64,000 nucleotides of DNA, from positions 1 to 64,000 of the forward strand of contig JBDWGM010000083.1 in the NCBI GenBank assembly GCA_039975755.1. Direction: 5' to 3'. The translations under genes and the position numbers were made by a program. The notes beneath the pieces are model-generated. The model searched no databases. It saw only the letters and a program-made list of their open reading frames with translations, and was not told where the DNA came from. This DNA comes from JABSSA01 sp039975755 (GTDB lineage Bacteria > Pseudomonadota > Alphaproteobacteria > Rhodobacterales > Rhodobacteraceae). Below are positions 17,654-26,398 of the stretch, in pieces (within the stretch, counting starts at the first letter, position 1; every line of letters starts with the position of its first letter).

Positions 17654-20600
17654 CTACTCAGCTGCTTTGGCCAACTCTGGTCCTCCCGCCGAAATAGTGC
17701 TCAATAATTCTTCGCGGCGTTTTGCGGCTTTTTGTTCGTTTGCCAGCTTAACCGGGCCAAAGCCGCGGATTTGTAAAGGCAGCTCGGCAAGTGCGATGAT
17801 GGCATCACGCGTGCCAGCTTCCAGTTTTGGAAGCACCTTTTTCAAATCCGCTTCGTATTGTTTTATCAACGATCGCTCCATCTTGCGTTCAGCTGTGCGT
17901 CCAAAGATATCCAAAGGCGTGCCGCGCAGTCTTTTCATGCGCGCCAACAGGCGGAACCAGCGAAGCATGCCTTGGCCGTATTCCTTTTTGATCGGTCGAC
18001 CGTCAGGACCATCCTTGGACGTCATTGGCGGCGCCAGATGAAAGGTCATGCTGAAATCGCCTTCAAACTGTTCGGATGCTTTGTCGTACGTCTCCAAATG
18101 CAGGCGGGCCACTTCGTATTCGTCTTTATAGGCCAGCAGCTTATGATACCCTTTGGCAACGGCTTCCCGCACGCCTGTATCTTCAATATCCGCTAATCGT
18201 TTACGATATCGTTTTGCCAACCGATTCCCTTGATACTTGACCAAATGATCCGCGCGAAAGCCGATTTTTTCTTCAAGCGTTTGCGGCAGGGAAATGACTT
18301 TAGGCTCAGTTACGTCTTGCGCCTGTTCTGGATACAGAACGGCCCAGCGACCAATATCAAACGCTCTTTGGTTCTTTTCGACCGCCGTCCCGTTCAGATC
18401 AATCGCCTGCATGATCGCGTCAAGGCTTATGGGAACCAAACCACGCTGCCATGCAGCGCCAAAAATCATCATGTTCGAAAAGATGCTGTCGCCCATAGTG
18501 GCGCGGGCCAAATCCGACGCATCAAACATATCAAGCCGATCCCGCATCCGCGCTTCAAGGGCAAGGCCCAGCCGGTCAGACGGCAGCGAAAATTCGGTAT
18601 CGCGGGTAAAGTCACCCGTTACAATTTCGTGGCTATTTACAACTGCTCCCGTCCGGCCAGCAGATGTCAGCCCCAAGGTTTTGGCTCCGGCACTGACAAC
18701 AAGATCACCGCCAATCAATGCATCAGCCTCACCCGTGGCGACACGAATGGCGCTGATGTGCTCTGGTTTGTCGGCCAGACGACAGTGAATGTGAACCGCG
18801 CCACCTTTTTGCGCCAGACCAGCCATTTCCATCATGCCAGCGCCTTTGCCGTCGATATGCGCAGCCTGCGCCAGAACGGCACCAATGGTCACAACACCCG
18901 TGCCCCCCACACCGGTGATAACGACGTTCCAAGTCCCATCAATTGTTGGCAATTCGGGTTCTGGCAGATCCGGTAGATCCAGCGATTTGGTTGCCTGTTT
19001 TTTCACCTGCGCGCCTTTTAGCGTCACAAACGACGGGCAAAACCCTTTAACGCAGGAAAAATCCTTGTTGCAGCTCGATTGATCAATCGCGCGCTTGCGT
19101 CCCAATTCCGTCTCTTTCGGAACGATGGACACACAGTTCGATTGCACCCCACAATCACCGCATCCTTCACAGACATCAGAGTTTATAAAGACCCGCTTGT
19201 CTGGATCAGGGAATGTTCCGCGTTTGCGCCGACGCCGTTTTTCAGCGGCACAGGTCTGAATATAAACAATGACTGACACGCCCTGAATCTTGGCAAATCG
19301 TTCTTGCACGGTTTGCAAGTCAGCGCGTTCGTGATGTGGCACGCCTTTTGGCAGCCGCGCAAAATCGACGTCTTCCTTTTCATCATAAACAACAGCGATA
19401 TTTTCACAGCCCATGGCCCGCACTTCATCCACGATACGGTACGGGCTTAAATCTCCATCATTCCCCTGCCCGCCAGTCATGGCGACGGCGTCATTGTACA
19501 GGATTTTGTAAGTCATATTCGTGTCATTGGCCAAAGCCGCGCGAATAGCCTGCACACCGGAGTGGTTATAGGTGCCATCGCCAAGATTTTGGAAAACATG
19601 TTCACGCGTGGAAAACGGCGCTTCGCCGATCCAATTGGCGCCTTCTGCCCCCATATGCGTATAGCCGATCGTCTCGCGGTCCATCCATTGCACCATGTAG
19701 TGGCAACCGATCCCGGCATATGCACGCGATCCGTCCGGCACTTTTGTCGACGAATTGTGCGGACAGCCCGAACAAAAATAAGGAATGCGTGCGGCAATAT
19801 CCTCGGCATTGTCTGACCGGCGCGCTTCGGCCAGTTTGGCTAACCCGCCCTTGATCCGATCTGTCTCGCGCCCTTCTTCAAGCAAAATTTGCCCAAGCTT
19901 TTCCGCGATCATGATCGGGTCCAACGCGCCGCGAGTCGGAAACAATTCTTCGCGATGCATTCCACCTGCACCGCCTTTATACCAACCAAAGACGCGTCGC
20001 CCGCGACGGTCATCGAATATGGCCTCTTTGATCTGAACTTCGATCAATTTGCGCTTTTCTTCGACGACAACAATCAAATCGAGCCCTTCGGCCCATTCCT
20101 GAAAGCTCTGCATATCAAGCGGGAAGGTTTGGCCAACCTTGTAAAGCGTCACACCAAGACGTTCAGCCTCCGCTTCATCAATGCCCAGCAAATGCATAGA
20201 ATGCACCAGATCAAGCCAGTTTTTGCCCGCCGCAACGAAACCGATTTTGGCACCAGCCTTGCCCCATTTCCGCTGATCCATCTGATTTGCGCGACTAAAC
20301 GCTTCTGCCGCAAACCGTTTGTGATCGATCATTCTGCTTTCTTGCTCTGTCGGCGTGTCGACCAATCGAATATTCAGACCGCCCTCCGGCATCGCATATT
20401 CTGGCGTTTCAAACATCATGCGGAACGGGTCACCATCGACAACACTGGTTGCCTCAACCGTGTCCTTCATCGTTTTCAACCCGACCCACAGACCTGAAAA
20501 CCGGCTGAGAGCCCAACCATAAAGACCATAATCCATGATTTCCTGAACACCCGCCGGGGACACAACCGGCATATATGCATCAATCAACGCCCATTCGGAT

Positions 20601-21073
20601 TGGTGCAAAACTGTCGAGCTTTCGCCTGTATGGTCATCACCCATTGCAACCAAAACGCCGCCCAATGCTGAAGTTCCGGCCATGTTGGCGTGTTTGAATG
20701 CGTCGCCAGATCGATCAACGCCGGGGCCTTTTCCATACCAAAGACCAAAGACACCGTCATGCGAGCCTTCGCCGCGCAACTCGGCCTGTTGCGCGCCCCA
20801 AAGGGCTGTGGCCGCCAGATCCTCGTTTAGCCCTGGCTGAAATACAATATCGTGCGCTGCCAACGGTTTTAAGGCGCGCGTCATTTGCATGTCCACCGCC
20901 CCTAAAGGAGAACCGCGATACCCCGTGACCAACCCCGCCGTATTGAAGCCCGCTTTTAGGTCACGCGCCCTTTGCATCATTGTCAGGCGCACCAAAGCTT
21001 GGGTGCCGTTCAATAAAACCGGGCTCTTTTCCAGATCATAGCGATCATTCAACGAAATTTTCTGGGTTGTCAT
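17654..21073 (-). CDS. Fused indolepyruvate ferredoxin oxidoreductase
   Basis: It oxidatively decarboxylates aryl pyruvates from aromatic amino acids to acyl-CoA with ferredoxin. All subunits are fused in 1139 residues. An alpha-like pyrimidine/TPP domain (LVTGYRGSPLGAVD) is N-terminal, then a TPP-binding region with CSGCPHNSS near residue 445 and GGQGNDGDL. A ferredoxin-like cluster follows (CEGCGDCG and CNKDFSCVKGFCP, residues 635-690). The gamma domain starts at GVGGTGVVTIGAVLAQA near residue 730. The ATG at 21073 follows GGGGAGG. It is divergent from the LysR gene with a 170-base gap, which suggests that regulator controls it. Confidence 0.92.
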   Translation of the reverse strand: MTTQKISLNDRYDLEKSPVLLNGTQALVRLTMMQRARDLKAGFNTAGLVTGYRGSPLGAVDMQMTRALKPLAAHDIVFQPGLNEDLAATALWGAQQAELRGEGSHDGVFGLWYGKGPGVDRSGDAFKHANMAGTSALGGVLVAMGDDHTGESSTVLHQSEWALIDAYMPVVSPAGVQEIMDYGLYGWALSRFSGLWVGLKTMKDTVEATSVVDGDPFRMMFETPEYAMPEGGLNIRLVDTPTEQESRMIDHKRFAAEAFSRANQMDQRKWGKAGAKIGFVAAGKNWLDLVHSMHLLGIDEAEAERLGVTLYKVGQTFPLDMQSFQEWAEGLDLIVVVEEKRKLIEVQIKEAIFDDRRGRRVFGWYKGGAGGMHREELFPTRGALDPIMIAEKLGQILLEEGRETDRIKGGLAKLAEARRSDNAEDIAARIPYFCSGCPHNSSTKVPDGSRAYAGIGCHYMVQWMDRETIGYTHMGAEGANWIGEAPFSTREHVFQNLGDGTYNHSGVQAIRAALANDTNMTYKILYNDAVAMTGGQGNDGDLSPYRIVDEVRAMGCENIAVVYDEKEDVDFARLPKGVPHHERADLQTVQERFAKIQGVSVIVYIQTCAAEKRRRRKRGTFPDPDKRVFINSDVCEGCGDCGVQSNCVSIVPKETELGRKRAIDQSSCNKDFSCVKGFCPSFVTLKGAQVKKQATKSLDLPDLPEPELPTIDGTWNVVITGVGGTGVVTIGAVLAQAAHIDGKGAGMMEMAGLAQKGGAVHIHCRLADKPEHISAIRVATGEADALIGGDLVVSAGAKTLGLTSAGRTGAVVNSHEIVTGDFTRDTEFSLPSDRLGLALEARMRDRLDMFDASDLARATMGDSIFSNMMIFGAAWQRGLVPISLDAIMQAIDLNGTAVEKNQRAFDIGRWAVLYPEQAQDVTEPKVISLPQTLEEKIGFRADHLVKYQGNRLAKRYRKRLADIEDTGVREAVAKGYHKLLAYKDEYEVARLHLETYDKASEQFEGDFSMTFHLAPPMTSKDGPDGRPIKKEYGQGMLRWFRLLARMKRLRGTPLDIFGRTAERKMERSLIKQYEADLKKVLPKLEAGTRDAIIALAELPLQIRGFGPVKLANEQKAAKRREELLSTISAGGPELAKAAE

Positions 21074-21198
21074 CGACTGGCCTCCCCTGCTGCGATCACT
21101 TTGGCACATCTTTCATCTAATAATAGGTCACAAATGCTGACCTGCCTAGAAAAATCTGCGCATAACCGTACAAGTTGTGTTGATCTAGATAGAATTTA

Positions 21199-21213
21199 AG
21201 AACTTTTCGTTCT
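21199..21213. promoter_or_regulatory. Inverted repeat AGAAC-N5-GTTCT, possible LysR operator
   Basis: This perfect dyad lies 30 bases before the LysR gene, in the divergent gap to the oxidoreductase. Size and place fit a LysR-type recognition site that could serve both promoters. Only symmetry and position support it. Confidence 0.4.
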
Positions 21214-21243
21214 ATTACCCCCCAACTGCAGCGAAGGTGCGTT

Positions 21244-22149
21244 ATGGATTGGGACAAACTTAGAATATTTCACGCTGTCGCCGACGCGGGAAGTTTGACT
21301 CACGCTGGCGACAAGTTGAATCTCAGCCAATCCGCAGTCAGCCGTCAGGTGCGCGCCTTGGAAGAATCACTTGGTGCAACGCTGTTTCACAGACACGCGC
21401 GAGGCCTAATTCTGACAGAACAGGGCGAACTGTTGTTTGACGCAACTGTCGCCATGAACAAACGATTGGATGCGGCGGCTGCACGTATTCGTGACAGCGA
21501 AGAAGAAGTGTTTGGCGATCTTCGCGTCACGACGACAACCGGGTTTGGCACATTATGGCTGGCCCCGCGATTGCCAAAATTATACGAACAATATCCCGAC
21601 CTCAGTGTGGATCTGATGTTGGAAGAACGTGTATTAGACTTGCCCATGCGCGAAGCTGACGTGGCCATTCGCATGAAGGAACCCAGCCAAGCTGATCTTA
21701 TTCGCAAACGTCTCATGAGCATTCGCATGCGCATTTATGCGACGCAAACTTACCTTGATAAAATCGGCAACCCAAGTTCTCTTGAAGAGCTGAGCAATCA
21801 TCGTCTTGTGTGTCAAAACACGAATTCCAGCCAAGTGGCGGCCGGTTTAAGTCTGGTTCAGATGCTGATGACTTACCCAATTCAGTCAAAGCTGACAGTG
21901 AACCATTATTATGGTGTGCTTCAGGCCGTGAAAAACAATTTAGGACTAGGTGTCCTACCAGGTTATGTTGCGATGAATTCTCCGGAACTTGTACGCGTCC
22001 TACCAGACGTCGAAAGCGCCGAAGTCCCCGTTTTCCTCGCCTACCCCGAAGAACTAAGGCAATCCAAGCGCATCTCGGCCTTCCGCGATTTCGTCCAAGC
22101 AGAGATTGCGGTCGACCGCAAGAAACAGCGTGAAAAAGAGGCGGTTTAG
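21244..22149 (+). CDS. LysR-family transcriptional regulator
   Basis: The 301-residue protein has the LysR helix-turn-helix at residues 1-60 (SLTHAGDKLNLSQSAVSRQ) and a periplasmic-binding-like effector domain from about residue 90. Its place, divergent from the indolepyruvate oxidoreductase, suggests it senses an aromatic amino acid product or a related metabolite; the effector is not known. The C-terminal tail is charged (RKKQREKEA). A terminator hairpin follows 150 bases after the stop but may belong to a separate small RNA. Confidence 0.92.
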   Translation: MDWDKLRIFHAVADAGSLTHAGDKLNLSQSAVSRQVRALEESLGATLFHRHARGLILTEQGELLFDATVAMNKRLDAAAARIRDSEEEVFGDLRVTTTTGFGTLWLAPRLPKLYEQYPDLSVDLMLEERVLDLPMREADVAIRMKEPSQADLIRKRLMSIRMRIYATQTYLDKIGNPSSLEELSNHRLVCQNTNSSQVAAGLSLVQMLMTYPIQSKLTVNHYYGVLQAVKNNLGLGVLPGYVAMNSPELVRVLPDVESAEVPVFLAYPEELRQSKRISAFRDFVQAEIAVDRKKQREKEAV

Positions 22150-22249
22150 AGCCAAAACGCCTAAGCTATGCGCAGTTTGCATATCAGGTTTGATTAATTT
22201 TCATCCAAATGCACCTTGCGAGAATCCTAACGCATCCTTAATTCCAGTG

Positions 22250-22329
22250 GAGAAGACGATGATCGCTTAGGCGCGTCATCTTCATACCTCCCTGTTGGAC
22301 TTGGCCGAGCATTGCTCGGCCTTTTTTTT
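22250..22329 (+). ncRNA. Candidate small RNA with two hairpins and a CCUCCCU linker
   Basis: Downstream of LysR, TTGCGA (22216-22221), 17 bases, then TAATTC (22239-22244) could form a promoter. From about 22250 the RNA would fold into a first hairpin (22252-22283, GAAGA..TGA with TCATCTTC). An open linker carries CCTCCCT, which is complementary to Shine-Dalgarno sites, and a strong terminator follows. The total is about 80 bases with no open frame. An alternative is a long 3' UTR of the LysR gene. No homology to a named RNA family is claimed. Confidence 0.35.
22303..22329 (+). terminator. Rho-independent terminator
   Basis: GGCCGAG-cattg-CTCGGCC is a perfect 7-bp GC-rich stem followed by eight T residues. 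It is the clearest intrinsic terminator in the window. It ends either the LysR transcript or the candidate small RNA. Confidence 0.85.
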
Positions 22330-22398
22330 GACTTTTCACTTGTGGCCGCCCCGAAAATTCCGTCACGGTGCAAAAAAGTGTAAACGAGGGATGGGCAC

Positions 22399-24663
22399 AT
22401 GTTTTTCCGAGCAATTGTAATTCTACTTTGGCTTTGCACGCCTGCCTTCGCACAGGTGAGCTTAACCGGATCCACGGACACCGACACGCAAGTAACGTTA
22501 CCTGACCCCCTCACACCCGAAACAGCAAACGCGTTGTTATCTCGTCTCTCCGACGCTCAGGTGCGTGATCTTTTGCTGGAACAACTCAATACGCAGGCGG
22601 TTGCGGACGACGAAGAATCCAACGGACTTTCCGATTTTCTCTATCACGCGACTTCTGGTGCCGCCCAAATCGTCACCGAGTCCATTGCAAAGCTACCTGT
22701 GCTGTACAGTAGCCAAGCAAAAGCTTTTTCAAACTTCTACGGCTTCGTCGGAAGCAACGGCTTGTTGAAAACAGCCGGTTACATGTTGATGGTCCTCACT
22801 GGTGCATTGATCGTGGAACTGATTTTTCGTTTCACGCTTCGAAAATGGTTGGTTTTACCGAAAAAAGCGGAACTCAACCCGACAATGCGTCAATCCATAA
22901 CTCGACTGCTCGCACGCCTAACCAGCGAGATTTTGGCTGTCGCCCTGTTCATTTTGGTTGCGCGCCTACTGACCCTTTATTTCGTTCCCAAATATTACCA
23001 TCCTCTCATGCTTCTTGTCGGCCCATTGTTGATCGGACTTCCCCGTATGGCGGTTGCAGTTGGTCGATTTGTCATGGCGCCGAACAATCCACATTATCGA
23101 TTTGTTCACTCTGATGACAAAACCGCGAAAGCCGTTGTTTTCCACAATTTCTGGTTCGCGTTTTTGATTGGTGTCGGTGCTGTTATCATTCCGTTTAATG
23201 CAGCAAATGGTGTGTCAGCCGGGGATTCCCGCATCGGTTTTTGGATCAATTTTTCTGTGCACGTCTACGCAGCTATTGTGATCTGGCGGTATCGCGAGGG
23301 CATGATCATGATGATGCGTGGGAAAGATCCCGACGTCAGTCCGTTGGAAGAACGGATTGCGAACGCATTTCCCTATTTCGGTATATTGGTTTGTATGGGG
23401 ACATGGTGGGTCGTCAACATCGTCGCCAGTTATGGAAATTTCCAGCTGCTTGCCAGCACCCCACATTATAAAACAATGGCACTCATGTTGTTTGCGCCAG
23501 CGATGGACACTTTGATCCGAGGAATGGTGCGCCATCTCGCCCCCGCCATGACGGGTGAAGGTGCGGTCGCTGAACGCGCCTATGCGTCGACAAAACGATC
23601 CTATATCCGAATTGGTCGCGTCGTGGTCTTTGGCATAGTGCTTATGATGATCGCCGGATTTTGGGGGATGACTCCCTCTACCATTGCAACTGCAGGCGTC
23701 GGCGAACGCTTTGCTGCCAGCTTAATCGAGTTTCTGATGATTTTGTCTATCGGATACCTCGTCTACGAAGTTGTTTCTCTGTGGATAAATCGCAAGTTGG
23801 CCGCGGAACAAACCGCCTCTGGTTATGACCCAGAAAACGAAGGAATGGGTGGGGGCGACGGTGGTGGTGCCGGAGGTTCACGGTTGTCTACTGTCCTTCC
23901 TTTGATCCTTGGTGTGTCTCGAGCAACCATTGCGATCGTTTTCATATTGTTGGGTCTGGGCAATGTCGGCGTCGACACAACCCCATTGTTGGCTGGTGCT
24001 GGTATCATCGGTTTGGCCATTGGTTTTGGTGCACAAAAACTGGTCACTGACGTGGTTTCGGGCATCTTCTTCCTGATTGATGACGCCTTCCGAACAGGTG
24101 AGTATGTCGAAGTCGAAGGTACTATGGGCACCGTTGAAAAAATCTCGATCCGTTCAATGCAGCTACGCCATCACAAGGGACCGGTGCATACACTCCCTTA
24201 TGGCGAAATCCCAAAGATCACCAATTTCAGTCGAGATTGGGTCATCATGAAGTTGCGTTTTACGGTTCCTTTTGGAACAGATCCCAACAAGGTCAAAAAG
24301 ATATTCAAAAAAATTGGCCAAGAAATGCTTGCGCTGCCTGAGTTGAAAGAAGACTTTTTGCAACCTTTCAAGTCACAGGGCGTGTTTGCTTTTGATGACG
24401 TCGGTATCGTGATCCGCGGTAAGTTCATGGCAAAGCCAGGGACGCAATTTGTTCTTAGGAAAGAAATTTACAACCGCGTGAATGCAGCATTTGCAGAAAA
24501 CGGTTTGGAGTTTGCACGCCGCGAAGTGCGCGTCGCCCTTCCGGGCTTGGATGACAATGATAGCTTAACCGAAGATGACAAAACCGCCATTTCAGCAGCG
24601 GCCACGCAAGCGGCCCAAGAAATGACAGAGGACGCACCAGCAGGATCAAAACCGGGTGATTAA
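22399..24663 (+). CDS. Large MscS-family mechanosensitive channel
   Basis: A 754-residue membrane protein for relief of osmotic pressure. It has a signal peptide (LLWLCTPAFA, cut before QVSL). A periplasmic helical part follows, then about ten hydrophobic segments between residues 125 and 560. The MscS pore and beta domains lie at about residues 525-660 (AGIIGLAIGFGAQKLVTDVV; RTGEYVEVEGTMGTVEKI; LPYGEI). A glycine-rich linker GMGGGDGGGAGG is near residue 480. The long N-terminal extension places it with YbdG/MscM-type channels, not the small MscS. It is transcribed alone. Confidence 0.9.
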   Translation: MFFRAIVILLWLCTPAFAQVSLTGSTDTDTQVTLPDPLTPETANALLSRLSDAQVRDLLLEQLNTQAVADDEESNGLSDFLYHATSGAAQIVTESIAKLPVLYSSQAKAFSNFYGFVGSNGLLKTAGYMLMVLTGALIVELIFRFTLRKWLVLPKKAELNPTMRQSITRLLARLTSEILAVALFILVARLLTLYFVPKYYHPLMLLVGPLLIGLPRMAVAVGRFVMAPNNPHYRFVHSDDKTAKAVVFHNFWFAFLIGVGAVIIPFNAANGVSAGDSRIGFWINFSVHVYAAIVIWRYREGMIMMMRGKDPDVSPLEERIANAFPYFGILVCMGTWWVVNIVASYGNFQLLASTPHYKTMALMLFAPAMDTLIRGMVRHLAPAMTGEGAVAERAYASTKRSYIRIGRVVVFGIVLMMIAGFWGMTPSTIATAGVGERFAASLIEFLMILSIGYLVYEVVSLWINRKLAAEQTASGYDPENEGMGGGDGGGAGGSRLSTVLPLILGVSRATIAIVFILLGLGNVGVDTTPLLAGAGIIGLAIGFGAQKLVTDVVSGIFFLIDDAFRTGEYVEVEGTMGTVEKISIRSMQLRHHKGPVHTLPYGEIPKITNFSRDWVIMKLRFTVPFGTDPNKVKKIFKKIGQEMLALPELKEDFLQPFKSQGVFAFDDVGIVIRGKFMAKPGTQFVLRKEIYNRVNAAFAENGLEFARREVRVALPGLDDNDSLTEDDKTAISAAATQAAQEMTEDAPAGSKPGD

Positions 24664-24828
24664 CCAATTAATGTGAACAAACAGGCTGCTTGATCGCTTT
24701 GTGAGGATCGGCGTTTCATCCGGATATTGAATCTCCATTCATCGCGAAGACACACAACCACGTGACACTCTCTTTTGGTTTACGCGCGCGCGCCCCACAT
24801 CATTACGAGCAACTATATGAGGTTATCC

Positions 24829-25221
24829 ATGCAACGTTTGAAAACTCTAATGGCCGCAGGGTTTGCGGCGCTCTCCATCGCGGCGGTCCCCGCCTATGCC
24901 GACATTTCCGCCAGCGAAATCGATTCAATCAAAACATCTCGCAGCGCTAAAATAATATCTTCCGATGGGGCACTCTTGGGCAATCTGAATGGCATTCGTC
25001 TGATGGGCAATGGACGCGTTCGCGTCTTTATCAACGCACGCAACAGATCAATCCGTTCCCTGCGCGGCCGCCAAGTCATCCTTACCACAAGGCAGGATTT
25101 GCTAACCGTAAAGGGTGGTAACATCGTCGTCGACGCCAGCCGCAATTTCATCCGTCAACGCACGCAGAAATCGGGTTCCGATGTGAGCGCGCCCGCGGAC
25201 ATCGTGTTGTTACGCAACTAA
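24829..25221 (+). CDS. Small exported protein, possible PRC-barrel-like fold
   Basis: The 130-residue product has a clear signal peptide (TLMAAGFAALSIAAVPAYA, cut before DISA). The mature part, from SAKIISSDGALLGNLNGI on, is rich in short beta strands and resembles a PRC-barrel-like domain, but I cannot name a family. The ATG at 24829 has GAGG just upstream; an ATG four codons earlier is possible. The gap of 331 bases to the next gene holds only a weak GC-rich dyad near 25270-25295. Confidence 0.65.
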   Translation: MQRLKTLMAAGFAALSIAAVPAYADISASEIDSIKTSRSAKIISSDGALLGNLNGIRLMGNGRVRVFINARNRSIRSLRGRQVILTTRQDLLTVKGGNIVVDASRNFIRQRTQKSGSDVSAPADIVLLRN

Positions 25222-25552
25222 AGAGCTTGTTGAATTTGCAAAATCACCGCGACCTTCTCAATACAAGACGGCGCTGTGCTTGACCTAAAGCGCGGCGTTT
25301 TCATGTGCTTCAACATATCACCCACACACGAACCAATCCCGGCACACCGCCAACGGTTCACGCCTTTCGCGAATACCAATCAATCTCTCAAGCTTTAAGA
25401 TTTCGCGCAGCAACAACGGCTTGAACCAGATTTACGAGACTTTGCGTTCAGAAAATTCCTGTTGATCTGGATCCATTGGACCCGGCAAAATCATTTGTTC
25501 GAAGCCAGTAATACTTCGATCAGAATGAAGCCTCAGCCGAAGACGACCCCAC

Positions 25553-26320
25553 ATGAAGCGCTACAAATCTTACGTAATTTGCACGTCACCCCGAAGTGGC
25601 AGCACAATGTTGTGCAAAATGCTGTCCGAAACTGGCGTCGCAGGGCATCCAGACTCTTATTTCCATGCGCCATCCATTGCCTAATGGCTTTCAAGCTTTG
25701 ATCTAAACGCGGACAATTTTGACAATGAACAATCCGCCCTGAAAGCAATATTCGAAGCTGCCCAAAATAGAGGAACCGGAACAACAGGTGTGTTTGGATT
25801 ACGACTTCAGGGGCAAAGTCTTCCCTTCTTTCTTAAACAACTGAAAAAACTACATCCAGAACAGTCAAACGACCGACAGCGTTTTCATACCGCCTTCGGA
25901 GAAACCCTTTTCATACATCTGACACGTACTAACAAATTGGATCAGGCCATTTCTTTGATCAAAGCCCATCAATCTGGTCTTTGGCATCTGGCGAGCGATG
26001 GCACCGAAATTGAACGCACCGCGCAACCGAAGCCGCTTGTTTACGATGGTGTCGCAATCGCGCACGAACTCAAAAGAATGAATACCTTGGAAGAAGCTTG
26101 GGTCAAATGGCTCGCAGAGCAAAAGCTAGATCCGTTACAAGTGACCTACGCCGATTTATCAGAGCACTCAAGAGCAACACTCGCCCGCATCCTAACCGCA
26201 TTGGGGCAGTCGATCGCTAACGTCGACAAGATCACCATAGGCGTCGCCAAGCTCGCAGATCAGACCAACCAAGACTGGGCTGATCGATTTCGTGCAGAAC
26301 ACTCAAGCAAACAAAGGTAA
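25553..26320 (+). pseudogene. Stf0-type sulfotransferase broken by one stop codon
   Basis: In frame from the ATG at 25553 the N-terminus reads YVICTSPRSGSTMLCKML, the PAPS-binding P-loop of Stf0 sulfotransferases, then VAGHPDSYFHAPSIA. Codon 44 (25682-25684) is TAA. The same frame continues without further stops to 26320: WLSSFDLN, TGVFGLRLQG, LFIHLTRTNKLDQAISLI and LWHLASDGTE, all family motifs. Apart from this one codon the gene would give 255 residues, a normal Stf0 length. One base change at a weakly conserved position (for example GAA to TAA) explains it; a sequencing error cannot be excluded. Restart at the GTG at 25790 would lack the P-loop. Confidence 0.88.
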
Positions 26321-26398
26321 AGGCCCTCCTCTGTGCATCCCCTCTTTCCCCGACCGCGCCCTTGCACTAAGAAGCGCGCAAACTCCCGGGGGATACGC

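Noticed and set aside
25462..25701. A 79-codon frame over the start of the sulfotransferase
   Set aside because: It is out of frame with the P-loop sequence that clearly belongs to Stf0.
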